Assembly (NCBI GenBank): GCA_036971615.1
Contig: JAYKKR010000005.1
Span: 1 to 64,000, forward strand
DNA: 64,000 bases
Direction: 5' to 3'
From: Amyloporia xantha
Lineage: Eukaryota > Basidiomycota > Agaricomycetes > Polyporales > Adustoporiaceae
Shown here one piece after another: positions 33,974-46,224 of the stretch (within the stretch, counting starts at the first letter, position 1; each line of letters begins with the position of its first letter). The notes below the pieces were generated by a model. That model saw only the letters and a program-made list of their open reading frames with translations. It was not told the origin of the DNA and did no database searches. Position numbers and translations under genes: made by a program.

Positions 33974-36649
33974 ATGTCTGTCGCGTCCATCCAACCCTCC
34001 ATCCTGCTCACCACCGCACGCATTGAAGAGGCGTTGAAGGTCGCGCCGCCCCGAGGAGATCCCCGCTATCAAGAGTTTGAATCAGCGCTGTGGAAAGAGG
34101 TGGTAAGTGAACGCCATGTGTTTCATTTGACATGCACATCCCATGGACGCGCTGATGCTTTTTCAGAACGACGTGTTTGTGCCGCTGAAGGCGCTCAGCT
34201 CGCGCAATGGACTGCGAGTGCCTCCGCTCCTGGTGAGCGCGATGGCGCAGTTCTCCCTCGCAACCGCAACCAACGTCATTACCAATATCGCCGCCATCAA
34301 GCCCGACGATCCGCTCATCGAGACGCACCGGCTCTCCAAGTACGTGTGGCGAGGCGATTTCCTCGTCGAGAACCTGGGGGAAAATCAATGGTGGAAAGGC
34401 AAGTGGATGGCGTTCTAGCGCCACGTCATTGCTAACACTTGGAGCACAGGTTTGCGGAAGCGTTCGAGTGATGTGGCGTTGGGGAAGCGGGAGGATCGAC
34501 AGGCGGAGGGGAGCAAGGGAAAGGTGGCGAAGCAGGGGAAGCGCGACGATGCGGGCGCCATGTCTCGGCGTCCTTCCAAAGAGATGACGGCGTCGAGGGA
34601 GGATGAAGATGACATCGTCATTGTTCCGGGAAATGCACCGAAGAGTCGGAAGGCTACTGCTGGGACGAGCAAGCAAGGTGCGAAGTCGTCGAAGAAGCCG
34701 GCGGGCAAGACCCCTCCAGCAAAGCCGCCAGCATCTGAACCTGCGGCCACCAAGGATGCTAAGGGCAGCAGGCCGACCGTGAGGAAGTCGCCTACAGACG
34801 AGACGCAAACGGAGGCGCGGCGTACCCGTTCCCAGGCGAAGGCGGGCCCATCTAGCAAAAAGACGAAGGGAACCGCCGCGAAGGCGAAGACTCCAGTGGA
34901 CGATGCGGACGCGGAGGGCGAGGACGATGACGAGGTCGTTGAGGTGCTGGACCCCTCGGAGAAGTATTATGAGTCGGTGAGTGCGCCATCCAGTCATCGC
35001 GCTATGCATGCAGTACTGATCCCAGCGAAGGTCATGCCGTGCGGTACCTGCATCCAGTTCGATGCCAGGTGCGTGATTGTGCCAAGTACGGGACGGTGCA
35101 CCACCTGCCAGAACAGGAAGAAGAGGTGCTCGATGGCACCACGCAACATGAAGGGCAATCCTCTGAAGGGGCCAAATGGCAGCAAGGTCGCGGCCGAATA
35201 CCAGAAGGTCCTGAAGAACTGCATTGCGGATGGGCTCAAACCCCCTCCACCCATCTGGGACGACGTCAAGAAGAGGATTGTCCAAGATGGCGACTCGGAC
35301 GACCCGCCTTCATCGCCACCTGCCCCAGTCAAAGGCAAGCGCCCCCGAGCCGCTGTGAAGCCGGTCGTTAAGAAGGACATGATGGTGGTGGACGGGGACG
35401 ATGAGGACGAGGAGGATGAGGAGGACGAGGAGGATGAGGAGGACGAGCAGAAGGAGGCACCGAAGGATGTCGAGATGAAGGATGGCGCTGTGGACGCGGA
35501 TGCCGCGGATGATGACGAAGTGGATGGGCAGCTGCGGGTACTGTCAGCGACGGGGGATGAAGTGGCGCAGCGGTCGGAGGAAGACGATCCTGTCGCCGAC
35601 ACCCTGCACAGCCGTGTGAGGCTCAGCAAGATGCGCAAGGCGCGGACGACGAGCAAGTCAGGTGCCTGGGTGGGGAAGCCGCCTCCGACAACTTCGAAAG
35701 GCAAGGAGCGTGAGGTCACAGCGATGCTAACGGCGGATGGAAGCGTGCAGGATGGCCAGACAGCCCTTATCCCTAGAGAGGGTGAGGTAGCATGTAAGTT
35801 TCTCCTGGCAATGATTGCAACTCGTGACCAACTGACCAAGTTAATGTGTGGCTGCCAGATGAGCATGGCGCATACCAGCATTTCCGAGGGTTCGCGCGTG
35901 ATCCAACTGCGGAAGTGGGAGCGAGCAATGAGGGCGGCGAGTCAAGCAGGACGCCGGCCCTCGACGTTTACTTCGCGGAGCAGCGGAAGGTGCTGGAGGC
36001 CAACACGTCCGCCATGCAAAAGTGGCAAGCGCAGTTCGGGGGCATCGTCAAGACCTTCGAAAAGTCCCTCGCCGCCATCACCACGCAGCAGGTGAACATG
36101 AGCGCGCGACTCCACACGACGGAGGGGCAGGTCGCTGGACTCCTTGCGCGGGTCGATGGCGCTGAGAACAAGGTCGAGCAGCTTGAAGCCGCCAACACCG
36201 CTGAGCGCATCGAGGACCTGGAGAAGACGGTGCTCATACTCCAGAACGAGCTCGTCGCCATCAAGAATGATGTGGCGCTGGAGGACCTCCGGGCAAAGGT
36301 GGCGTCGATGGCGGTGCGCATGGATGGGATGGCCGAGCAGGGGCAGACGGACAGTGAGACGACCCGGGCGATAGTGGATCAGATCACTCGGGGTGAGGCG
36401 CGGTTTGTGGGGCTCAAGTCGCAGTTCGAGGCCGTGCGGCGCGATGTACACCGGCACAACCAAGCGGAGTCGGAGAGGCTGGCAATCCAGGCGCAATCTT
36501 CAGCACGGAATCTGGAGTTGGATGAGCAGGTGGCGAACAGGGCGCGGACGGCGAAGGCGATCATAGCGCACCCCGACGCGAGTCGGTGGAGCACTCGAGA
36601 GCTGGAGGGGAAGCGCAACTGCAGGAGAAAGCGAGGGCGGTCATCATGA
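33974..36649 (+). CDS. Zn2Cys6-type zinc finger / coiled-coil protein of element B
   Basis: Exons 33974-34102, 34167-34398, 34450-34976, a further exon starting near 35031, and a last part from about 35830. Starts 'MSVASIQPSILLTTARIEE', then a helical N-terminus ('LWKEVNDVFVPLKALSSRNG', 'KYVWRGDFLVENLGENQWW'), a Lys/Ser-rich disordered region, and a binuclear zinc cluster at 35038-35127: CGTC, then Cys at +11, +20, +23 and +30 (C-x2-C-x6-C-x8-C-x2-C-x6-C, fungal Zn2Cys6 spacing). An acidic run (35397-35450, mostly Asp/Glu) and a long coiled coil (35,950-36,540) follow. Likely a DNA-binding, dimeric nuclear protein. The second intron (34399-34449) has a GC donor (G|GCAAGT). Proteins of this layout recur in mushroom transposon-rich regions; the role in transposition is inference. 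Confidence 0.75.
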
Positions 36650-37002
36650 CGCCAGCATGGATGGCGGAGAAGGGATTGAGAATGCTGGGGCCCTCGGGGA
36701 TGGTGACGCTGTCCCACATGGGATGGATGTTGATCAAGTCTATCACAGTGAGCAGACAGCGGTAATCACTGCCACGGGTGGGCCATCTGCAGGAGGGTCG
36801 ATGGCGCCGTAATGGCGCCATCCGTTCCATCTCGCCATCTTCATACTTGCTTACTTCGTGTTACGTCGCCATGTATTTCAATTACGTCTCCCAATAATAT
36901 ACGCATGCATCTATAACTTAACTCTGGCCAATGAAGATTGCACGGCGCAGTACTACTCTGCGCCATCTCATTCTGTAATGACATAGCTACACGGGATATA
37001 TC
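36650..37002. other. Spacer between convergent genes of element B
   Basis: 350 bp. It contains several 'gatggcg'/'cgccatc' motifs (36,640-36,850) and no coding frame. Confidence 0.5.
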
Positions 37003-40000
37003 CTAACGGCGACGGCCACGCTTGGCGGGCTTTCGTGCAGGTACCTTGCCTACCTTACGTGGAGATTTACGAGTGGCAGGTCCAGGAGCTGGCTCTTCCT
37101 CCTCGACGCCATCCTCATCGCTGTCATCGACCACTTTCGCTGTGCGGCGCCCTTTCCCTCGCTTGCCACGACCTTTGGGACTGCTCTGTCCGTCATTCTC
37201 ATCATCACTCTCATCTATCGCTCGCCCTTTGCGGCTCCCTTTCCCTGCCTTGCGATGAGCTTTGGGACTCCTCTGGGCGCCATCCTCATGATCGCTATCA
37301 TTCACGAATCTCGCTGGAAGGGCACCCTTCCTTCGCTTTCCCCGACCTTTGGGACTGCTCTCGACGTCATCTTGACTGCTGGAATGCCTTTCGTCATCGC
37401 TCACATCCAGTCCCTTCGCGTGACGACCCACTTTCCTCCGTTTTCCATGACGTTTGGGGGATGGCTCATCCTCACTAGGTTGATGGCCCCGCTTCTGATT
37501 CAAGGCCTCCTGCCTGGCTTTGGTCTTCTGCCTTGTGTGTGCGCCCACTTTCGTAGCATTGAGAGCATTCGTGATTGAGGAAACCAAGGGTGGGGCATTG
37601 ATGTGGACCTCCTGTGCCTTGCGCGCGGTGTTGCGCGTGACACGCCGTGGCGGGGCTAAGGCTGGAGAGGGACCGCGATCTACATCGCCATCCATGGGTT
37701 CGCCATCCGCGGGTTCGCCATCCGTGGGTTCGCCATCCGCGGGTTCGCCATCACCGACTTGGACATGAGATGGCGACGATGAAGGATGTAACTGATAAAC
37801 GTCCTGTTCGTTGGGCGAGGATGAGAAATCCATCACTTGTCTCCTGATTGGTGTTTGTGACCTCCGAATGTGTGAGCGATCAGGTAATGAATCGCCATCT
37901 AAGGATGGCGCGCGCGGTGGAGATGGCGATGGCGGCTGTGGGACCATCACCGGGCGTCTGGCCGATGGCGCAAGAATCCTGGAAGGAATGTTCTCCTTGG
38001 ATGATTTGAGATGGTTTGTGTGCAGTGGCTTCTTGAAGAGGGGAATGTGGGGAAGACGGTGCTTGCCACCTGGGAAGCTGTCAGGGATCGGTGAGCTGTA
38101 CGATAAATCTGGGCCGTCCGAACTATCTGGCGCTGCTGGACCGTAGGCATAGACATTGCGGGATGGGCCTGGCTGGGGCGGTGTTCCTGGTGGTGGTGGC
38201 CGTCGGGCCAATGCTGCAGGTGCCTGTGGTGTATGGCGCAGTCCTACAGCACGTGGCCCTTGTAAGCGGGGTGGCTTTGGGCGAAGTGGGGGAGGCGGTC
38301 CTGATGGCAGATTTCGGACAGGTTTATGTGGGGTTACCTTTGTTTCCCGTATCTGGTTGGAGTCTGCATTTGAACCAGGAATGTTTGCCACTGGCGGCCT
38401 TGCTTGCAACGGGAGTGGCGGTCCTCCAATGGGTTTGCGCGTGCTGTCCACTTGGGCATGAGCAGTTGTCACTGGATTGGTATCTTTACGACCTCCTGTG
38501 GCTACCACAGGCTTGGTGAGCTTGATCATGGAGCGCAGTCGTGCGATGTGTGGATCTAGCCGCTCCCGATAACTGTAAAAGGAATCTGACTTGTCGTGAC
38601 ATGGTCGGGTATGTCTAATGGCGGTCCATCTGGATCTCCAAATGCAAATTGTGCCGCTGTAAGATCTCTGTGTATCATGGCGATGACAAGGAGCACTTGC
38701 TCAATGATGGCGACATCGTCCGTAAGCTTTCCGGACTTATTCAGATAGGGTTTGGAGTCGAGCCATTCTAACGCAGGGTTGATGCCGTCTGCTTTCCCAT
38801 GAACCATAAAGGACAGATGCTTGTGCGAGTAATCCCAGGAGCCCCAGCTGAAACCGTCTGGTGAATGCCTTGTTTCCTTCAGTCCTCTCTATTGTTACAC
38901 CGGTTAGTGACAGATTTGATTGGTAAATGTGGGCATTACCATAAGGCGTGGTAGCTCATCCACGATGAGGCGAAAATCCGTGGATGGCGCCGCCATCCGC
39001 AGCCATTCCTGACGCCGTGTGCGCGATCGCGATGCCCAACTTGGCGCAGCGCCATTGGCACTGTCCATGTCATCATCATCTGTTGTTGTGTCGCCAAATT
39101 TGAACACCTCTCCTTCCGACGAGCTGTCCTCATCCATACTACTACTGTCATCAGTTGCGGTGGGTTTGGCAACTTTGGCCTTTCCCTTCTTCTTTTGAGC
39201 ATTTGTCTGCTTCTTCCTCGCCACCGTCTTTCCCTTGCCCACTTTCGGCTCATTATAGAGTGCAGGAATAAGTTGAGAGTTCTCGTCACCGCGTTTTCAG
39301 GCACGCCTTAAAGCGAAAGGCGCACTGGCCTTTGTTGGCTTCTTGGGCGGCTCTCCAATGTCGAAGCACGCCGACTATGTCCCTCCGGACCATGTGCGAT
39401 GGGTCATCAAACTCAAAGTCGGCGGGCACCATTCCTGAATCGATGAATTGTGAACCGCGGACCTTTAGCGCGCGCCATGGGCATTTCTCCCGGTTGTTCC
39501 CCGCTGCCCGCTCTAATATGTGCGCCATCAGTCTCGCCATGAGCGCCATGTGCATTATCACGTACTATAGTGAATGGTGAGAAACTCCCGAATCATGGAC
39601 TTCATCGCGCCCAATGATGGCGGGTTGTCGCCATCCAATGGCGGTATCAACGGTAAGCCGCCATCGTCGAGTGGCAGCTCCCGATATGTGTCACCGGATG
39701 TTGCCTGTGGCTCATCTACACTACCGTTGACATCAAGCTCAAATGCTTGAGTGCTGTACTTTGCCCATTTCACCATGGTGTCGGTGTGCCAGTCGTCCAC
39801 CTTGCAAAAGGCGCTTCCTCCCTCCATCTCGTCATTGAAGTCGTGTCTATAAGAGGCTGTTAGCGCAAATGTCAACATGCGTGCGACAAGTTCCTACTCC
39901 TGTATCACCACCCTTCCTTTTTCGTTTTTGTAGCTGCTCAGTGTGAAGATCCTCACCCCATGGCGCCGGTAGACATCATACGCAAAATCCCTCAAAACGG

Positions 40001-40719
40001 AATCAGCTCCTTGTCCGCTTTTCTTGGTCACTGTCAGTCATTTCCTAAGAGCGCAAACTGCCAACACTCACTTTGATGATCCCGCCTTCAACTGCTTGGC
40101 ATTCTCATTGAACAGATCTGCCTTCTCCTGATATTTCGCCTTGGCCTCATTGCTGAGTTGGCCAAAGAGCTCAGTGACGACGGAGGTGTATATCCCTATG
40201 TCTTTGTTCGACACTCCTGCTCCATTTGTCCTTTCATCTGTCACTTGTCTTATCATCGCACTCTTTTCCGCCTGAAACATCTCCCTCGCCGACCGTTTCT
40301 TCTTGGGAGGGCGGGTGGATTTGGCAAGGAAAGTCCGGAAGTGGTTGCTGAAATAGGTACCCAGTACCTATGGGAAGCTGTGAATCATGATGACCATGCT
40401 TCGAGATAACACAAGATTTGACCTTTTTCAGTACAGCCCTATCCTCCAGCTCCGAGAAATGTTCCATGAGAATCGTGACGGCGGACTCAAGGATCGGTGC
40501 TCTCGCTGTTCCTTGTGCGTGTCGCCATTCCTCTATTTGATCAGGGATCTTGTCTAGATATGCCTGAATGATGGATAATCCCATGTCGTAGCCCACAGAA
40601 TTTCCAGATGTGTTGAGGAAGATGGACACCTCAGCACTGTTCAGAGGAGGTCGCCAAAGCCATGTCTGTCTCCTTGCACTACTTTGCTTCCGTGCTCCGA
40701 CTCCGCTGATGGCTGTCGC
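37003..40719 (-). CDS. HMG-box-like protein with basic AT-hook-like C-terminus (element B)
   Basis: Open from 40719 with 'RRQTWLWRPPLNSAEVSIFL', 'YDMGLSIIQAYLDKIPDQIE' and 'ILMEHFSELEDRAVLKKVK'. Then an HMG-box-like segment 'KKKRSAREMFQAEKSAMI' followed by 'ELFGQLSNEAKAKYQEKADL' (40,300-40,080). Middle exons give 'DDWHTDTMVKWAKYSTQAFE', 'PPLDGDNPPSLGAMKSMIRE' and 'KCPWRALKVRGSQFIDSGMV'. The 3' exon (38529-37003 plus a short upstream part) is disordered: Pro-rich, then four to five repeats of 'SSPKGRGKRGKGRR' type (AT-hook-like) and an RGRRR end. I treat it as one gene because all parts are open on one strand with splice-like joins, but it could be two. No start codon was pinned down. Likely a nuclear DNA-binding protein of the transposon. 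Confidence 0.6.
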
Positions 40720-40784
40720 TCAACCTGATCGCGCTCGCTGAAAGCAGAAATCCCGGGGGAATTCACCTGCGGCATGCCTACGGC

Positions 40785-42401
40785 TTGCTTGGGAAGCACG
40801 GTGGCAGCTCAGGCGGCATGATGGCGGCATCCTCGGGGATGGCGGTCCGCAGATCAACAATGGTAGCCGATCACCGGATCACACAATGCCGATCGGCCGC
40901 GCGAGATCCTTCAGGCCCTTGCGATCAAGAAGGGAAGCGATCGACAAACATGCGTGCAGTCGTAACAGCAGTAGACAATGCTGTTGCAGCATGGTCGACA
41001 GGCGTTAGGTCCTGCTAGTAATATACAATGGGGAGTGCATGGCAAGATACCCTCATATTCCTTGCCATGATATCACCCAGCGGCCTCGACTTTAGCGACA
41101 CATTGGCGGCCTGTATGCGAGATATGTTTCAGTATTGGCTGCACAAGCTGCGGGACGATCCAGGCCCACTGAGGCAACCACAGCCTCCTACTCATGTCCG
41201 GGCAGACTTTGTCATAGAATGCAGTGATATCGCTCACCAGCTCACTCAAGCCTATATCAGACCTGGTGCGTCATTGCGAGTGCTAGTGAGCCCTGAGGCA
41301 TCACACTGACCGTCAAGCTAGTACGCTTGGCATGGGATATTGATCGCTATTCCGACTCCATAGGGGTGGGCAACACAGGGCAGAATGTGAGACTGGAGGA
41401 GCAACTGAAGGCGAGGTGGAAGCCTCTAGTTGAAGATAAGACTGTGGTACTCGATGAACCCTGTGTGTTGGTGGACCAGCACTCAAGAATACTAGCGTGG
41501 ATCCTTCCTGGACTGCTTCACGCCGATCGTCAGGTGGGCCTGTCCACCCTTCCTCCTTTCGAGATACTCATTGTGGAATGGCTGCAGAGGGAAATACGCA
41601 CAGCGACGACCCACCTATCCACGCAGCTCATGCGCAAAGCATGCGGAGGAAATTGGAGAAACGACGCCAAATACTTCCGCCGTCCATCAGAGTGCGCCAT
41701 CCCCCAGGGACGGTCAATCTGTCTCCAGGATGGCATGCCCTTGGACATACCGTAGGTCGCGTTGGTTGTGACTGCACTGCGTCGCTGATCGCGGCGCATA
41801 TCGGTAGGGCCCTTGCGATCCTGTGGAACCTTCAACCAGCTTGCGCGGCCGGGATGGCGAGAGTGGATGGCGGTGGTTGAGCGCCATCCGTGATTCAGCG
41901 GCCATCCTCTCTGCTATGATGTCTATCATGCATCCCGACCTTTACGCCGCGGGTCGCACATGCATTAGGACACTGTCGTGTGGCCTGGACCACAAAGATA
42001 TAGTGAACAAGTGGTCGTCCATATTCAACGGCGTTCAAGTCATAAGCAATCGCGCCACTCCGCTACATCGCGACAAGAACTCCAGAAAAGAGTGGTTCGA
42101 TCTGCTGACTACGGTGGGTAATTATGGCCCATTAGAGATGGAGCTCGACGGGCCCAACGTGATGATAGACTACAGGCCTGGCAGTGTTGTGGCATTGTGT
42201 GGAAAGCTTCTACGGCATGGCGTTCAGCCATGCAATGGTGAGCGCGTATGCTATGCTTACTTCATGAGAGATTCGGTGCATGCATCGATGAACATAAAGG
42301 CACCTCATTGGATGGAGTGGGGTTTTTTTAGAGTTATAAGTGTAACAACAAATACTATCTCAGTACATATCACCGATCACGCCTCACACTTGGTGAAGTG
42401 A
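40785..42401 (+). CDS. TET/JBP family 2-oxoglutarate/Fe(II) dioxygenase (element B)
   Basis: TET/JBP enzymes oxidise 5-methylcytosine or thymine in DNA. 'LDFSDTLAACMRDMFQYWL', 'VRLAWDIDRYSDS' and 'ILAWILPGLLHADR' lead to the catalytic fold: 'PGTVNLSPGWHALGHT', 'AMMSIMHPDLYAAGR', 'WSSIFNGVQVISNRATPLHR', the iron-binding HRD (HxD) at the end of the last motif, 'KEWFDLLTTVGNYGPLEMEL', 'YRPGSVVALCGKLLRHGVQP' (distal iron His) and 'ERVCYAYFMRDSVH' (2-oxoglutarate-binding Arg). The frame changes once near 41690-41705: 'NWRNDAKYFRRPSEC' and 'PPGTVNLSPGW' are in different frames with no room for an intron, so this copy may be dead. The 3' end overlaps the transposase stop by 25 nt, tail to tail. The N-terminal exon choice is tentative. 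Confidence 0.82.
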
Positions 42402-45400
42402 GCAGCGGCATGATCCGCCATCCCAGTCCAGAGCGCCACCTGACGGCGCGCGTAGCATACATGGCCAGGAGGCCCGATCAGACGCGAGCGCCATTCGTCC
42501 GCCTTGTGGTGAAAGCTGGCCACTGTCCACTCCATCTCCGCCTGGACCATAACCAAGTCCTCGGCCCATCTGTCTTTCCGAGATTTGGCGCGTAACCAGT
42601 TCACGCGATGTACTTGTCCGTGTAAATCAGGACGCCATGCCAATCAGACGTGGACATGTCACTCACACTCTGTCAACCAATTCGATTGTGCAGTATCACC
42701 TTCAATGTCCACGGTCCATATCCAAGATAGCGTCTCCTGCCGGGACCCACGAATCGAGTTATCTAGCATGGCGGTGATGGCTTTGAGATCCACGTGTTGG
42801 ATGGCTTGGAACCGTGCCCGGATATGGTCGTCGGGATTGAGGGCAAGGATGGCGAGCCTGCTTTGAGTGTATATGCGTACGTTTTCCAACACGGTTCGTT
42901 GTGTCGCTATCACTTCATCCCAAGACCTGAGCTTTTGGCGTTGGCTTTTCGCATGGCGCACCGCTGTCCGAAACAGCACTGACTTGTAGCCGATGGCGAG
43001 GCGAATCTGATGAAGCGCGTCGTTGGCTTGACCCACTCGCAAGCTTAGCTCCTCAGCCGCTATGTCCTCCAGGTTAGTGGCCAAGATGACGTCATAGCCA
43101 AGCTGTGAAGGCAACGATATAATGGCGTTCTCAGGTTGTATTCCTGATTCCACTTCCCCGGGAAACATTTCCTCCAACGGATTGACGTCTTCTTCCAGCG
43201 CATCCCATTCGGCGCCATCGTAAGTGATTCCAGGACCGTCGCGGTCATCCTCAAAGAGGACTGGTAGATAGGATGTAGCTTTCGATTGAAATGCCGCTAT
43301 TCTCTTGTGAAGTCGTTGGCGCCGCTCCTCTAGCGTAAGGCGGTCGACCAGCAGCGGATGGCGCCCCATCTTGCGCTTGAGCTGGCTAATCCCCAATCTG
43401 TCAATGTTCTGTGAGATTCAAGTGACTATAGCACGCCGTGTAGACTTACTGCAGCTCCTGGATCTTCATTCCAGTAGCGATCCATGCAGCCACCCCCTGA
43501 TGGCGCCCTTGTGTAGTCTCCTTTTGGGTCAGCTGGAGTTGGATGGCCATTCGGCTAGGCGCTGTTTATATTGAGTACTCATCAACGTTGAGCCAAATGT
43601 TATTTCTCACCCTTCTTCATTTTGACGTCAAAAATGTCCATGGCGCTGATGGTCTCTGTGCGCATGGCCAGCGCTTCGGCTTCTGCATCCCGCCACTCTT
43701 GCAGCTGCTCTTCTGTGCTGGACCGCTCCATATACTCCAAAACTTGTGCGCTCTCAGTAGCCCCAGTTTTGGCCTTGCGCCACTTTCTAACATGTGTGGC
43801 CGCTGTCGGATGGCGATGAATGTCTCCACATTTACCTATCGCGATGACCACCTACCAATACCTGTGAGCTTCTTCCAGTTGGAATCATTCATATGATCGT
43901 CGATGACTTCCTTTCGATGTGCCGTGGTCATGCCGCGTGTGCTACCCGAAATGAGATTCAACGGCGCCCAAAGGGTTTCAATCACTTCGCCATCAATCTG
44001 ACCAGCACCAGGAATGAAGTTGGGTGAGTAGCGAGGAAAGCATGTGTCTTGATGGCCGTGGACATGAAACAGGCCTATTCCGCGCCGTATCTCCACGTTC
44101 GGCGGCATGTGCAAATACTCACTCTCCCCAAACCGCTTCATGAGATTGATGCCGTATTGACACATGATGTCGTACATCACCAGCAGCACCTGGATACCCG
44201 CCATGGTGGCGAGCACCTCGCTCAACGCGTAATCCATGTTCATCTGTCTAATGGCGGGTATAAGCGAGCCACATGAATGGGAAAACTAACACATACCTCT
44301 CGCCTTTCTGGAAATCAACCACCGCATGCGGCATGAAAAACCCATGGCGCGCACAGGCCGCCGCCCCAATCCCCGTGGCTTCAAGGTTATGGCGATCCGC
44401 GTTCGCCTGGTTGACGGCACGATGATCGTGACAGAAGGATTTCTACCTGGGATATAAGCATCCAAGGATTCATCTACTAGGAGCCAATCACGGACCTCTT
44501 TATGCTCGATGGCGACAGCGAGATGCTTCTTGTAGGTGTCGTCGCCCACCATGAAAGCGTCGCCATCGCTGAGAATGACGTCATCCTCTGGGCGACGCAT
44601 CTTGAGATGCTCCGCGCTAAAGTTGCCGTCCATTACGATGCTCCTCATGTACTTCCATCTGCTGTCGCGTTACACATGGCGCTCAACGAAAGTCTTACAT
44701 GGCTTACTGTACAGGGTCATCACGCCATCCTGCGGCGAGATTAATGCCAGGCTTGGGACATGCTGGGCACGCCAAAGCGAGGCCACCGGCGGGTATGGCG
44801 TTGGTGGCGCCATGGCCATATCCATGCCATTTGCGATATTTGAGGTTTCGCCACTGGCGCGACACTCGCAGGAGTTCCCTGTAGCGATCCTATGCCCTTG
44901 TGAACGCAAACACACAATGATATGACAATGGCGACCTACCTGAACTGAATGCGGGAACGCAGAGTTGGTAACGCGCCGAAGCTTGCTGTAGTAATTCATC
45001 CCCGAGGTTTTGCATTCCTTGTTGGTGAGCAAAAAGTCATCCAACACCCGAAATGTGAACGCAGTGCGCGGTCGCTTGGTACTTCCAGGATACAGCCCCA
45101 TGTCCAGTAGCTGTACATCAGGGGTAGCCCGATTCTCGCACTGACACCACACAACATCAAGTTTATGGATGCCGGTTACATCGACTATGGTCATCGTGTC
45201 ATTGCTGTAGTAGCTAGGCGGCGATGGCGCGTCGGGTGGCGCCGACCCTTCATCGCCATCGTTATCCCCGGCATCGCTGACATCGTCTTCCTCGCCATCA
45301 TCTTCTACCCCGGCGTGTTGCCCCATAATAGGTCTCTCCGCGTATACACATGGTTCGCCATCGTGGCCCAAATGCATTGCGACCCCTACCTCACGAAGCC

Positions 45401-45951
45401 ATGCTGGCTCGAAGAATCCGTCAGCCCACTTCTCCACCCGATGCAGCGGCATTCGGCGATGTGTCAGTTGGAGGCAATCTGCGCAGTACACGGGGCGCCC
45501 AAAGCATTCCAAGCAGCGCCAATCGCCTTGCGGACCAGCGCATTTGCAGCATCGCCTCTCTCCAGGAGGCGCTTCTAGCTCGATGATGTGGCTTAGGTAC
45601 TCTTCTCGAAGAGGAAGCCATTCTCGCATAAAGTCGTTCTGCGACTGGCTCGCTTTCAGCCTTCACATTGAACAGCCCAAATATGGCGACGGAGCTCACC
45701 TTGTGCAGACTCCTCATCGGCATCACATTGTCGAACACCACATGTTCCTGCAGCGGCTCCGAATATTGATTATGAGACGCGGCTTTAGAGGGGGACTTTG
45801 ATGGAGATCTGGCATCTGCGACCTGCAGCGATGCGCGTGGAATCGGTATTTCTTCTGGAACGTAAGTTACAGCGCCTCTTGCAGTTCGCCGCTCTTTGCG
45901 CCACACGAACATCGCATCGCCACTGACGTCTTGCTTCTTGGTGCGCGCCAT
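42377..45951 (-). CDS. KDZ transposase with CxC2-like cysteine cluster (element B)
   Basis: Starts at 45951 'MARTKKQDVSGDAMFVWRKE'. Exon 1 ends 'MPMRSLHK' and joins 'NDFMREWLPLREEYLSHIIE'. The cysteine cluster reads 'RRCCKCAGPQGDWRCLECFG' and 'PVYCADCLQLTHRRMPLHRV'. Next come 'SYYSNDTMTIVDVTGIH', 'LLDMGLYPGSTKRPRTAFTF', 'NYYSKLRRVTNSAFPHSVQ', 'DRYRELLRVSRQWRNLKYRK' and 'ACPACPKPGINLAAGW'. Catalytic-core candidates: Asp in 'IVMDGNFSAEHLKMRRPEDD', Asp in 'MYDIMCQYGINLMKRF' and Glu in 'IDGEVIETLWAPLNLISGST'. The C-terminal helical part is 'AEWDALEEDVNPLEEMFPGE' to 'VNWLRAKSRKDRWAEDLVMV', stop 42379-42377. No frameshift was seen, so it may be functional and could also move element A. Confidence 0.9.
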
Positions 45952-46224
45952 GACCGAATCACCGCGGACAGATGACAATTGCCTTATTGTGATCCATGAC
46001 AGCTTCCTTTTCATACTGAATGAGAAACTCTCACGCCCCTTCCTCATGATGTCTTATCAATAACGGATCTTATACACGCGATCATCTGCAGGTAATTTGC
46101 CGATGCTTATCTGCGACGGATCTTCGCCATGACCTTCCCTCAAGGCCATCACCCGATCCCCCATCCACTGCTCAAATGCAGCCCGCAGATCACGCTTTTT
46201 TACCCATTCACGACCCACATCACA

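Noticed and set aside
34008..35285. A 425-codon minus-strand open frame opposite the Zn2Cys6 gene
   Set aside because: It is the shadow of GC-rich, Lys/Asp-rich coding sequence on the plus strand, is Arg/Leu-rich with no domain, and crosses the exon-intron borders of the real gene.
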